Both the position numbers and the translations under genes were made by a program. A stretch of DNA of 64,000 bases, from contig NZ_CP080525.1 of NCBI RefSeq assembly GCF_024746815.1, positions 4,892,501 through 4,956,500 on the forward strand. The letters run 5' to 3'. The notes under the pieces were generated by a model, which had not been told where the DNA came from, did not search any database, and worked only from the letters and a program-made list of their open reading frames with translations. How positions within the stretch are numbered: position 1 is the first letter of the stretch; each line of letters starts with the position of its first letter. Positions 18,721-26,705 of this stretch are shown here, piece by piece. This DNA comes from Mesorhizobium sp. AR07. GTDB taxonomy: Bacteria > Pseudomonadota > Alphaproteobacteria > Rhizobiales > Rhizobiaceae.

Positions 18721-19884
18721 TTAGCCCCCAACGGCACGCAGCAGCGCCCGTGAAATGATATGACGCTGGATCTCGGACGTGCCTTCCCAGATGCGTTCGA
18801 CGCGGGCGTCGCGCCAGATGCGCTCCAGCGGCAGGTCGTCCATCAGCCCCATGCCGCCATGGATCTGGATCGCCTCGTCGGCGACGAAGGCAAGCATTTC
18901 GGTGGCCTTCAGCTTGGCCATGGCCATGTCCTGATCGGTGACGGTGCCCTGATCGTACTTCCAGCCGGCTTCGAACACCATCAGGTCAGCGGCCTTCAGC
19001 TCGGTCGCCATGTCGGCGAGCTTGAACGACACGCCCTGGAACTTGCCGATCTGCTGGCCGAACTGCTGGCGCTGCGCGGCATATTCCACGGCATGGCCAA
19101 GCGCCCGCTCGGCGCGGCCGAGACAGGTGGCACCGACCTGCAGCCGCGTTGCACCGAGCCAGGAGTTGGCGACGTCAAACCCTTTGTGGACTTCGCCCAA
19201 CACCTGGCTTGCCGGCAAGCGGCAATCGTCGAATTCGAGGATGGCGTTGGTGTAGCCGCGATGCGAGACGTTGCGGTAGCCGTCGCGCACGGCAAAACCC
19301 TTGGTGCCCTTGTCGACGAAGAAAGCGGTGATCTTCTTGCGCTTGCCGCGCGGCGAATCCTCTTCGCCCGAGGCCATGAAGACGATGGCGAAATCGGCGA
19401 GGTCGGCGTGGGAGATGAAGTGCTTGGTGCCGTTCAGCACCCAGTCGTCGCCATCCTGCACCGCGGTCGCCTTCATGCCGCGCAGGTCGGAACCGGCGCC
19501 CGGCTCGGTCATCGCCAGGCAGTCCCATTTCTCGCCACGAATGCAAGGGAACAGATATTTCTCGCGCTGCTCCGGCGTGCCGGCCAAGAGGATGTTGGAG
19601 GGCCGCGCGACGCAGGTCCAGTGCAGCGCGTAGTTGGCGCGGCCAAGTTCCTTCTCGTAGAGTAGCCAGGTCACCGTATCCAAACCCGCGCCACCGACGT
19701 CGGCCGGCATGTTGGCGGCGTAGAGCCCGGCCTCGATCGCCTTGGCCTTGATCTCCTCGATCAGATCGCGGCGCAGCACTCCGGTGCGCTCCACCTCGCG
19801 CTCATGCGGGTAAAGCTCGTTCTCGACAAAGGCGCGCGCCGTCTCGACGATGAGCTTCTGTTCCTCCGACAGCCCGAAATCCAT
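18721..19884 (-). CDS. Acyl-CoA dehydrogenase
   Basis: The 387-residue FAD flavoprotein shows the acyl-CoA dehydrogenase pattern: MDFGLSEEQ start, LAMTEPGAGSDL in the middle domain, the QFGQQIGKFQ helix, IQIHGGMG and RIWEGTSEIQR, which carries the catalytic glutamate of the short/medium-chain group. It would make an enoyl-CoA, here plausibly crotonobetainyl-CoA from gamma-butyrobetainyl-CoA, passing electrons to ETF. It begins 4 bases after the carnitine dehydrogenase stop, so it belongs to the same operon. Confidence 0.9.
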   Translation of the reverse strand: MDFGLSEEQKLIVETARAFVENELYPHEREVERTGVLRRDLIEEIKAKAIEAGLYAANMPADVGGAGLDTVTWLLYEKELGRANYALHWTCVARPSNILLAGTPEQREKYLFPCIRGEKWDCLAMTEPGAGSDLRGMKATAVQDGDDWVLNGTKHFISHADLADFAIVFMASGEEDSPRGKRKKITAFFVDKGTKGFAVRDGYRNVSHRGYTNAILEFDDCRLPASQVLGEVHKGFDVANSWLGATRLQVGATCLGRAERALGHAVEYAAQRQQFGQQIGKFQGVSFKLADMATELKAADLMVFEAGWKYDQGTVTDQDMAMAKLKATEMLAFVADEAIQIHGGMGLMDDLPLERIWRDARVERIWEGTSEIQRHIISRALLRAVGG

Positions 19885-19888
19885 GGGG

Positions 19889-20986
19889 TCAGCCTTTCTT
19901 CTTGCCGGGTTTTTTCTTCTCGGCTTTTTTCACCGGCTTGCTTGCCTTGGCCTTCTCGGCGGCCTTGGAGGTTGTCGGCTTCTTCGCCGCCAGCTTAGCC
20001 AACTGCCTGGTATAATCCTTGTGCAAGGCGCCGGCGCCCCAGCCCTTGCCTTTGTTCTGCTTCGACAGCGCATCCATGATCGCGACCAGATTGTCGTCGC
20101 GGATCTTTTCCAGTTCGCGGATCGACAAGCCATGCGCCTGGTCGTCCGATTGCGTGGCAATCAAATCGACCAGTTCGTCGTTGAACTCCGGCACGTCCAT
20201 CAGCTTGGTCCATGGCCATTTCAGGCACGGCCCGAACTGCGCCATGAAATGGCGCATGCCGGCCTCGCCGCCGGCGACGCGATAGACCTGGAACATGCCC
20301 ATCTGCGCCCAGCGCAGGCCGAAGCCATAGCGCATGATGTCGTCGAGTTCCTCGACCGTGCAGATGCCGTCCTTGATCAGCCACAGCGCCTCGCGCCATG
20401 CCGCCTCGAGCAGGCGGTCGCCGACGAACGCCTCGATCTCCTTGCGGATGACGACAGGTTTCATGCCGATCGAGGCATACATTTCCTTGGCGACCTCGAT
20501 CGCCTCGGGAAAGGTCTGTTCGCCGCCGACGATCTCGACCAGCGGCAGGAGATAGACCGGGTTGAACGGATGGCCGACGACCAGCCGCTCCGGGTGCTTC
20601 TTCATCGCCACCTGCATGTCGGTCGGCTTGATGCCGGAGGTCGACGAGCCGACAATGGCGTTGGCCGGTGCGTGGGCATCGATCTCGGCCAGCACGCGGT
20701 GCTTGAGGTCGAGCCGTTCCGGCACGCTTTCCTGGATGAAGTCGGCATCGGCCACCGCCTCGGCGATGGTCTTGGCAAAGGTCAGCTTGCCTTCTTTCGG
20801 CAGGCCGCCGGGAACCATCTGCCTGTAGGCGCGGCGCGCGCCCTTCATCACTTCACCGACCTTGCGCGACGCCTCGGGGTCGGGATCGAAGATCGACACG
20901 TCGATGCCATTGAGCAGCAGCCGCGCCACCCAGCCGGCGCCGATGACGCCGCCGCCGATGGCGGCCGCCTTGTTGATGATGCTCAT
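19889..20986 (-). CDS. lcdH: L-carnitine dehydrogenase (3-hydroxyacyl-CoA dehydrogenase family)
   Basis: The 365-residue protein has an N-terminal NAD-binding motif (AAIGGGVIGAGW, GxGxxG type), the QESVPERLDLK region, the catalytic histidine in VVGHPFNPVYLLPLVE and a C-terminal helical dimerisation domain. This is the pattern of L-carnitine dehydrogenases (L-carnitine to 3-dehydrocarnitine), supported by the adjacent BKACE and CdhR-like genes. Unlike many carnitine dehydrogenases, no thioesterase domain is fused. Instead, the last ~35 residues are a Lys/Ala/Pro-rich tail with 15 lysines. The ATG overlaps the HD gene stop (ATGA). Confidence 0.87.
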   Translation of the reverse strand: MSIINKAAAIGGGVIGAGWVARLLLNGIDVSIFDPDPEASRKVGEVMKGARRAYRQMVPGGLPKEGKLTFAKTIAEAVADADFIQESVPERLDLKHRVLAEIDAHAPANAIVGSSTSGIKPTDMQVAMKKHPERLVVGHPFNPVYLLPLVEIVGGEQTFPEAIEVAKEMYASIGMKPVVIRKEIEAFVGDRLLEAAWREALWLIKDGICTVEELDDIMRYGFGLRWAQMGMFQVYRVAGGEAGMRHFMAQFGPCLKWPWTKLMDVPEFNDELVDLIATQSDDQAHGLSIRELEKIRDDNLVAIMDALSKQNKGKGWGAGALHKDYTRQLAKLAAKKPTTSKAAEKAKASKPVKKAEKKKPGKKKG

Positions 20987-21612
20987 GCTGGGGCTCCGGT
21001 TCTTGTCGTGGCGGTTGTGGGATTGAGGAGGGGCACGCGCTCGCCGGCGCGGATCACGGCAGGGTCGTAGGCCTTGCGGGCGAAGACTTCGAGCACGAAG
21101 GGCCGGAAGAATTCGATCGGCAGCGTGTCGTAGTCGGGGTCGAAACTCGACTGGTCCCAGCGCTCGCAAAATTGGTCACAGTCGCCGAAATAGGCATGGC
21201 CGGCGAAGCGGTCGCGGGCGTGGCGGTTGCCGCCCAGGTGATGGGCATAATAGAGGCGCTGGAAGTCACCATGCTTTTCCACCACCCAGGTGCATTGCTC
21301 GCGCACGAAGGGTTTCAGGATCGAAGCGGCATATTCGTCGTGATTGTAGGGCGCGTAGATGTCGCCGATGTCGTGCAGCAGCGCGCAGGCGATCCAGTCG
21401 GTGTCGGCGCCGTCGCGCCAGGCGCGCGTCGCCGCCTGCAGCGAATGGCCGAGCCGGGTGACCTTGTAGCCCGACAGGCCCTCGTCGAGCTGGACCAGCG
21501 CGTCGAGCAGCCGCTCGCCGGTCCTGGCCGCATAATCGATTTCATGCGCGGTCAGGAACTCGTAGTCGTCCCGGTCGCCATCCTTCATTGCGGTGAACTT
21601 GACGGTAGTCAT
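20983..21612 (-). CDS. HD-domain protein, possible PhnZ/TmpB-like diiron oxygenase
   Basis: This 209-residue protein has an HD domain with candidate metal ligands H56 (in HSLQ), H80-D81 (LLHDIGD), H91, H114 and D153 (ERWDQSSFD). From memory, that set resembles the two-iron HD oxygenases PhnZ and TmpB more than ordinary HD phosphohydrolases: the 24-residue gap between the first histidine and the HD pair matches PhnZ, as does the final Trp-Asp motif. The PhnZ substrate residues (Tyr and Glu ahead of the first histidine) are not kept. Its place between the carnitine dehydrogenase and BKACE genes suggests a quaternary-amine substrate. The assignment as an oxygenase is inference. Confidence 0.72.
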   Translation of the reverse strand: MTTVKFTAMKDGDRDDYEFLTAHEIDYAARTGERLLDALVQLDEGLSGYKVTRLGHSLQAATRAWRDGADTDWIACALLHDIGDIYAPYNHDEYAASILKPFVREQCTWVVEKHGDFQRLYYAHHLGGNRHARDRFAGHAYFGDCDQFCERWDQSSFDPDYDTLPIEFFRPFVLEVFARKAYDPAVIRAGERVPLLNPTTATTRTGAPA

Positions 21613-21630
21613 GCCGACCTCCCGATTGAA

Positions 21631-22548
21631 TTATGCTGCTATCGGCGCCCGCTTGGTTAGGTTCAGCTTCTTGCGCACGTCCTCGGGTCCGAGGATCCTG
21701 GCGCCCAGATTGGTGACGATGCTTGCGGCGCGCTCGACCAATTGCGCATTGGTCGCCAGCACGCCCTTGTCGAGCCACAGATTGTCTTCGAGCCCGACAC
21801 GGACATTGCCGCCGGCCAGCACGGCCGCCGCGGCATAGGCCATCTGGTTGCGGCCGATGGCGAAGGCCGACCAGTTCCAGGTCGACGGCACATTGTTGAC
21901 CATGGCCATGAAAGTGTTGAGGTCGTCAGGCGCGCCCCACGGCACGCCCATGCAGAGCTGCACCAGAGCATCGGGGTTCAGCACTTTTTCCTCGACCAGT
22001 TGCTTGGCGAACCACAGATGGCCGGTGTCGAAGGCCTCGATCTCCGGCTTGACGCCGAGCGCCGTCATCATGCCGCCCATGGCGCGCAGCATGCCGGGCG
22101 TGTTGGTCATCACATAATCGGCCTCGGCGAAATTCATGGTGCCGCAGTCGAGTGTGCAGATTTCCGGCAGGCACTGGCGCACATGTTCCATGCGGTTGGT
22201 GGCGCCGCCCATGTCGGTGCCTTTTTCGTTCAGCGGCAGCGGCGCTTCGGGAGAGCCGAACACCATGTCGCCACCCATGCCGGCGGTCAGGTTCAGGATG
22301 ACGTCGACATCCGCCGCGCGGATGCGCTCGGTCACTTCGCGGTAGAGATGCACGTCGCGCCTGGGCTTGCCGGTCTCGGGGTCGCGCACATGGCAGTGCA
22401 CGATCGCGGCGCCCGCCTTGGCCGCATCGATGGCCGACTCGGCGATCTGCTTGGGCGAGCGCGGCACATGCGGGCTGCGATCCTGCGAGCCGCCGGACCC
22501 GGTCACGGCACAGGTAATGAAAACCTCACGGTTCATCGCAAGCGGCAT
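21631..22548 (-). CDS. BKACE (DUF849) 3-keto acid cleavage enzyme, dehydrocarnitine type
   Basis: The 305-residue protein is a TIM-barrel beta-keto acid cleavage enzyme. It has the N-terminal EVFITCAVTGSG, the zinc histidines in AAIVHCHVRDP, NLTAGMGG, DCGTMNFAEADYV and the C-terminal RVGLEDNLWLDKG signature. BKACE enzymes use acetyl-CoA to split beta-keto acids; the carnitine member converts dehydrocarnitine to betainyl-CoA and acetoacetate, which fits the neighbouring lcdH. ATG 22548 has a GAGGAG site; a longer upstream frame overlaps a repeat. It is the first gene of the operon. Confidence 0.9.
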   Translation of the reverse strand: MPLAMNREVFITCAVTGSGGSQDRSPHVPRSPKQIAESAIDAAKAGAAIVHCHVRDPETGKPRRDVHLYREVTERIRAADVDVILNLTAGMGGDMVFGSPEAPLPLNEKGTDMGGATNRMEHVRQCLPEICTLDCGTMNFAEADYVMTNTPGMLRAMGGMMTALGVKPEIEAFDTGHLWFAKQLVEEKVLNPDALVQLCMGVPWGAPDDLNTFMAMVNNVPSTWNWSAFAIGRNQMAYAAAAVLAGGNVRVGLEDNLWLDKGVLATNAQLVERAASIVTNLGARILGPEDVRKKLNLTKRAPIAA

Positions 22549-22573
22549 CGAATTCTCCTCCCAGTCGAAACAG

Positions 22574-22632
22574 CCATGCATGTCGCCCAAAAATGGGAAC
22601 CGGTTTTGGGATGACGACCTGCACAAGAACTG
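22574..22632. repeat. Short intergenic repeat, class F
   Basis: The segment reads GCATGTCGCCCAAAAATGGG then CGGTTTTGGGATGACGACCTGCAC, so its ends are imperfect inverted copies. A closely related copy lies at 23666-23714, and the two bracket the CdhR-like regulator gene. Confidence 0.7.
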
Positions 22633-22683
22633 ACCCACAATGCCCGACTTGCCGGAAACTGTTTTACGTTTTACGAATCTCTC

Positions 22684-23664
22684 ATGATCAAAAGCGAAAA
22701 GCCAACGATCTTTCGCGCCGAGCGCTCGCCGCTCAAGGTGACGCTGCTGGTGTTTTCCGGCTCGTCCATCATGTGCGTCGCATCGGCCGTCGATCCATTG
22801 CGCGCCGCCAACCGCATCTCCGGCGAGACCCTCTTCGATTTCAAGCTGGTCTCGGTGACCGGCGAAGCTCCGGTCACCACCTGCGGCCTGCCGGTGGCGG
22901 TCAGTGGCCGCTTCGACGTGGCCGAGCCAACCGACGTTCTCGTCGTCGTCGCCGGCTTCGGCACCCAGAATTATGCCACATCGGCTCTGCTTTCAGGCTT
23001 GCGTCGGGCAGCACGAACAGCGCGCGCCTGCGGCGGCGTCGAGGCCGGCACATGGCTGGTGGCACGAGCCGGCCTGCTGGAGGGGCGCAGCGCCACCACC
23101 CACTGGGAAGACATGGAGGATTTCTCGTCGGCCTTTCCCGGCGTCGATGTCCGTCCGGACCGCTATGTCATCGACGGGCCGGTCTTCACGTCAGGCGGTG
23201 CGTCGCCGACCTTCGACCTGATGCTGCATCTCATTCGCACCCGCCTTGGCATGGCCGTGGCGCTCGATGTCGCCAGCGTCTTCATCTACGACCAGGCGCG
23301 CGCCGCCACCGACGCGCAGCCGCTGGTCTCGCTCGGCCGGCTCGACGGCTATGATCCGCGGCTGGCGCAAGCCATCCGGCTGATGGAATCGCATGTCGAC
23401 CAGCCGTTGACCATAGAAGCGGTGGCAAAGCGCGCCGGCGTGACGGCGCGAACCCTGGAGAGCATCTTCCGCAAGTCGATCGGCGAGACGCCAGGCGCCT
23501 ATTACCTCAGGCTGCGCCTGGGTGCCGCCCGCCGGCTGGTGGTCGATACGCGGGTGGCGATGGCCGATATTGCCGGGCGGACCGGATTTTCGTCCGCCGC
23601 GGCGTTTTCGAGGGCTTTTTCACGGGCTTTCGGCGAAGCGCCGGTCAGGCTGCGCCGGGGCTGA
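22684..23664 (+). CDS. cdhR: GlxA/CdhR-type AraC-family regulator
   Basis: The 326-residue protein has an N-terminal DJ-1/PfpI-like domain (about 18-190, including GGVEAGTWLVARAGLL) and a C-terminal AraC double helix-turn-helix (about 215-320, with TIEAVAKRAGVTARTLESIFR and MADIAGRTGFSSAAAFSRAF). This architecture is shared by CdhR and GbdR, known regulators of carnitine and glycine betaine catabolism in Pseudomonas. It is divergent from the carnitine operon with a 135-base gap, so it probably activates it in response to carnitine. The gene symbol is by analogy. Confidence 0.82.
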   Translation: MIKSEKPTIFRAERSPLKVTLLVFSGSSIMCVASAVDPLRAANRISGETLFDFKLVSVTGEAPVTTCGLPVAVSGRFDVAEPTDVLVVVAGFGTQNYATSALLSGLRRAARTARACGGVEAGTWLVARAGLLEGRSATTHWEDMEDFSSAFPGVDVRPDRYVIDGPVFTSGGASPTFDLMLHLIRTRLGMAVALDVASVFIYDQARAATDAQPLVSLGRLDGYDPRLAQAIRLMESHVDQPLTIEAVAKRAGVTARTLESIFRKSIGETPGAYYLRLRLGAARRLVVDTRVAMADIAGRTGFSSAAAFSRAFSRAFGEAPVRLRRG

Positions 23665-23665
23665 C

Positions 23666-23714
23666 GTGCATGTCGCCCAAAAGTACATTGCGGTTTTGGG
23701 ACAACGACATGCAC
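23666..23714. repeat. Short intergenic repeat, class F
   Basis: GTGCATGTCGCCCAAAAG and CGGTTTTGGGACAACGACATGCAC are inverted ends. It starts directly after the regulator's stop codon and is the partner of the copy at 22574-22632. Confidence 0.72.
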
Positions 23715-23726
23715 AGATCGGAGAGA

Positions 23727-23930
23727 TCAGGCCGCGTTCTGGCGGTCGCCGTCGATCTGCGAGCGCATCTGTCTGGCAAGATGGGTCTCGAAACGGCTGG
23801 CGACGGCGCGATCCCACTCGTTCGAGATCTTGGCGTCGTCGGTTTTCCTTGGCATTGCCATCAGCCGGTCGATGATCGAGCCGGCCTCGCCAGGTGAGAG
23901 CAGGGCGTCGATTTCACGTTCGTTCTGCAT
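23727..23930 (-). CDS. Small hypothetical protein
   Basis: The 67-residue, charged, helix-rich protein begins MQNEREIDALLSPGEAG and has no cysteine, signal peptide or membrane span. A GGAGG ribosome-binding site lies about 9 bases upstream of the ATG, which supports translation. The frame runs further upstream without a stop but only as a shadow of the damaged GNAT gene. I do not recognise a family. Confidence 0.6.
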   Translation of the reverse strand: MQNEREIDALLSPGEAGSIIDRLMAMPRKTDDAKISNEWDRAVASRFETHLARQMRSQIDGDRQNAA

Positions 23931-24096
23931 ATCGGTTCGCCTCCTTCTTCCTCTCCCGCCACGAGCCTTCTTATAGGAGAAACGTGACGGCAGTTTGAAG
24001 GCAAGAGCGAGGTCATTGAAGGGCGGCAAAGGGCAAAACCGTGTCGTCAGAGCCGGCCTTGCGCGCAAAGCTGTTCCTGCGTCCGGCCAGAAAGGT

Positions 24097-24565
24097 CTAC
24101 AGTCGCTTCTCGAACAGCACGGTGGTGAAACCGCTGTCCCATTCGTCGTCGGGGTAGCGATCCTTCTCGACATAGCCGACCGCCTTGTAGAGCGTCTGGC
24201 TGCGCAGGTGTCGGTTTCCAGCCGCGCTTGGGCAAATCCGGCGGCGCCGATCGCCTGTTCGGCATGGGAAAGCAATTTGCGGCCGACATCTTGCCCCTGG
24301 CGCGACGCCTTGACGTGCAGGGCTTCGATGAAGTCCGCGCGCCAGTGGATCAGGCCGGCGACGTCGCCGTCGACCTCGGCAACGGTAAATTCCGGCCAGC
24401 TCCGGTCGACATAGCGCCCGCCAATATCGCCTTCGACGTAGCGCTGTGCCGCCCCTCGGTGATGTGCGGCAACCAGGTGCCGTCAAATGTTTCCTGCAGC
24501 ACCTGCTTCAACGCCTGGATATCGCTCGCCTGCGCCGCGCGCACGATGGTTCGATCCTCAGCCAT
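24097..24565 (-). pseudogene. GNAT-family N-acetyltransferase, two frameshifts
   Basis: Reading from ATG 24565, residues MAEDRTIVRAAQASDIQAL through WLPHITE lie in one frame. The middle, RYVEGDIGGRYVDRSWPEF through ALHVKASRQGQDVGRKLLSHAEQ (the acetyl-CoA-binding R/Q-x-x-G-x-G/R region), is in a second frame. The end, SQTLYKAVGYVEKDRYPDDE and the final strand, is in a third. The shifts lie near 24446-24456 and 24203-24211. Together the pieces make a complete GNAT domain of about 155 residues. This is either a recent pseudogene or two sequencing errors. Confidence 0.82.
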
Positions 24566-24709
24566 TGTTCGTCTCCTGCCAGCCGCCGCGCTGCCTTTGG
24601 CGGCGCGGCATGCCCATTTGCGCAGGCTTACTGCGCAAATGGGCTGACTAGCAGAAGGCGGTGGCGGCTGCCTTCAGCCAGAAGTAGTGGATGAGGCGGT
24701 CCCTCGCCC

Positions 24710-26035
24710 TTACACGTACCGGTTGACGATGTTTTCCAGAAGCTCCTGGCGGCCCGACCTTGGCTGCGGCTCGATCTTCTTCTTGACGACCCGCTCGGCG
24801 ATGTCTTCCAGCGTGCGCTTGCCAGACAGCATCGCCTTGCCCTCGGCCGTGCTCCAGCCGGCATAGCGCTCAGTCAGCGGACCCGACAGCGCCTTGTCCT
24901 CGACCATGCGGGCCGCGGCCTTGAGACCGCGTGCGCAGGAATCCATGCCGCCGATATGGCCGATCAGCAGATCCTGCGGATCGAGCGACTGGCGGCGCAG
25001 CTTGGCGTCGAAATTGGTACCGCCGGTCTTGAAGCCGCCGGCCTGCAGCACCTGGTAGTAGGCCAGCGCCATCTCCGGCACATTGTTGGGGAACTGGTCG
25101 GTGTCCCAGCCCGACTGGTAGTCGTTGCGGTTCATGTCGATCGAGCCGAAGATGCCGAGCGCATTGGCCAGCGCCAGTTCGTGCTCGAAGGAATGGCCGG
25201 CCAGGATGGCGTGGCCCTGCTCGATGTTGAGTTTGACCTCCTTCTCCAGCCCGAAGCGCTTGAGGAAGCCGTAGACAGTGGCGACATCGTAGTCGTACTG
25301 GTGCTTGGTAGGCTCCTGCGGCTTCGGCTCGATCAGGATCGTGCCCTTGAAACCAATCTTGTGCTTGTAGTCGACGACGAGGCTGAGGAAGCGGCCGGCT
25401 TGCTCCTGCTCACGCGCAAGGTCGGTGTTGAGCAGGGTCTCGTAACCCTCGCGCCCGCCCCACAGAACATAGTTCTCGCCCTTCAGCCGCTTGGTGACGT
25501 CGATGCAGTGCTTCACCGTCGCCGCCGCATAGGCAAACACATCCGGATCGGGATTGGTCGCGGCTCCCGACATGAAGCGGCGATTGGAGAACAGGTTCGC
25601 TGTGCCCCACAGCAGCTTGACGCCGGTCTGCTTCATCTTTCCCGCGAAATAGTCGGCGATCTCGTCGAGGCGTGCCGCACTTTCGGAAAAGTCCTTGCCC
25701 TCCGGTCGCACGTCGGCGTCGTGGAAGCAGAAGTAGGGCGCGCCGAGCAGCGAGAACATCTCGAAGGCGATGTCTGCCTTCAGTTTTGCCAGCTCCATCG
25801 TGTCGGTGCCGCCCGCCTTCGGGAACCACGGCCGGTCGAAGGTCTGGCCGCCGAACGGATCGCCACCCGGCCAGGCGAAGGAATGCCAGTAGGCGACGGC
25901 AAAGCGCAGATGATCTTCCAGCCGCTTGCCGGCGACCACCTCGTCGGGATTGTAGAACCGGTAGGCGAGCGGATTGGTCGAATCCGGTCCCTCGTATTTG
26001 ATCTCTTTGATGTCGCCGAAAAATCCGCTGCTCAT
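24710..26035 (-). CDS. xylA: Xylose isomerase
   Basis: The 441-residue protein converts D-xylose to D-xylulose. It shows the class II xylose isomerase features: YWHSFAWPGGDPFGG, FCFHDADVRPEG with the catalytic histidine, LLWGTANLFSNRRF, VLWGGREGYETL, the metal-binding IEPKPQEPTKHQYDYD and the SIDMNRNDYQSGWDTDQFP stretch. Length is normal. The ATG at 26035 has an AGAGGA site upstream. xylB lies 0.7 kb further along the same strand, with a SnoaL-like gene on the opposite strand between them. Confidence 0.97.
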   Translation of the reverse strand: MSSGFFGDIKEIKYEGPDSTNPLAYRFYNPDEVVAGKRLEDHLRFAVAYWHSFAWPGGDPFGGQTFDRPWFPKAGGTDTMELAKLKADIAFEMFSLLGAPYFCFHDADVRPEGKDFSESAARLDEIADYFAGKMKQTGVKLLWGTANLFSNRRFMSGAATNPDPDVFAYAAATVKHCIDVTKRLKGENYVLWGGREGYETLLNTDLAREQEQAGRFLSLVVDYKHKIGFKGTILIEPKPQEPTKHQYDYDVATVYGFLKRFGLEKEVKLNIEQGHAILAGHSFEHELALANALGIFGSIDMNRNDYQSGWDTDQFPNNVPEMALAYYQVLQAGGFKTGGTNFDAKLRRQSLDPQDLLIGHIGGMDSCARGLKAAARMVEDKALSGPLTERYAGWSTAEGKAMLSGKRTLEDIAERVVKKKIEPQPRSGRQELLENIVNRYV

Positions 26036-26148
26036 GGTCTTTGTCCTCTTTCGAATAGTTCACCCTGATTACCTCAGGCGTAATTGGTTTCGCTCTTCCG
26101 CTGGTCGAAAAGGCTCATGTCAAAGCCACTTAACAAAGGAGACAGACC

Positions 26149-26511
26149 ATGACCGACCTCAACACGATTGCCCAAAACTACATCACCGCCTGGAACGAAA
26201 GCGATGCGGATCGCCGGGCTGGATTGCTCAAGGCGACCTTCACCGAAGACGTCAGCTATCGCGATCCGCTGATGCAGGGCGATGGCCATGAAGGCGTCGC
26301 GGCTCTGATCGACGGCGTGCAGCAGCGCTTTGCCGGCTTCCGATTCTCGCTGAAGGGCACGCCGGACGGTTTTGCCGACACGATCCGCTTCTCGTGGAAT
26401 CTCGGCCCGGAGGGCATCCCGTCCGTCATCGAAGGCACCGACATCGGCGTCATCGAGAACGGCCGCCTGAAAAGCGTCACCGGCTTTCTCGACAAGATCC
26501 CGGCGCAATGA
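26149..26511 (+). CDS. SnoaL-like/NTF2-fold protein
   Basis: The 120-residue protein has a SnoaL-like (NTF2 superfamily) pattern: an N-terminal helix with YITAWNESDADRRAGLL, the FTEDVSYRDPLMQGDGHEG core strand, and a C-terminal VIENGRLKSVTGFLDKIP strand. Such domains act as small isomerases, hydrolases or ligand binders, and the function cannot be narrowed. It is divergent from xylA with an AAAGGAG site before the ATG and convergent with xylB, separated from the latter by a class B repeat. Confidence 0.82.
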   Translation: MTDLNTIAQNYITAWNESDADRRAGLLKATFTEDVSYRDPLMQGDGHEGVAALIDGVQQRFAGFRFSLKGTPDGFADTIRFSWNLGPEGIPSVIEGTDIGVIENGRLKSVTGFLDKIPAQ

Positions 26512-26537
26512 GCCTTTCCTGGCAAGGAGGGCGTGAA

Positions 26538-26697
26538 GCACCCCCCTCTGGCCTGCCGGCCATCTCCCCCTCAAGGGGGGAGATTGGCTGTCACGCGATC
26601 CTTCGCCAACAACCAACGACGAAAGGAATGCCGCAACGCCAAAGCTGCTGATCTCCCCGCTTGAGGGGGAGATGGCCGGCAGGCCAGAGGGGGGTAA
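26538..26697. repeat. Intergenic palindromic repeat, class B
   Basis: Arms CCCCCCTCTGGCCTGCCGGCCATCTCCCC and the inverted GGGGGAGATGGCCGGCAGGCCAGAGGGGGG are almost perfectly complementary. It lies between the convergent SnoaL-like gene and xylB and is the best-preserved class B copy in the window. Confidence 0.85.
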
Positions 26698-26705
26698 GCC
26701 TCCGC

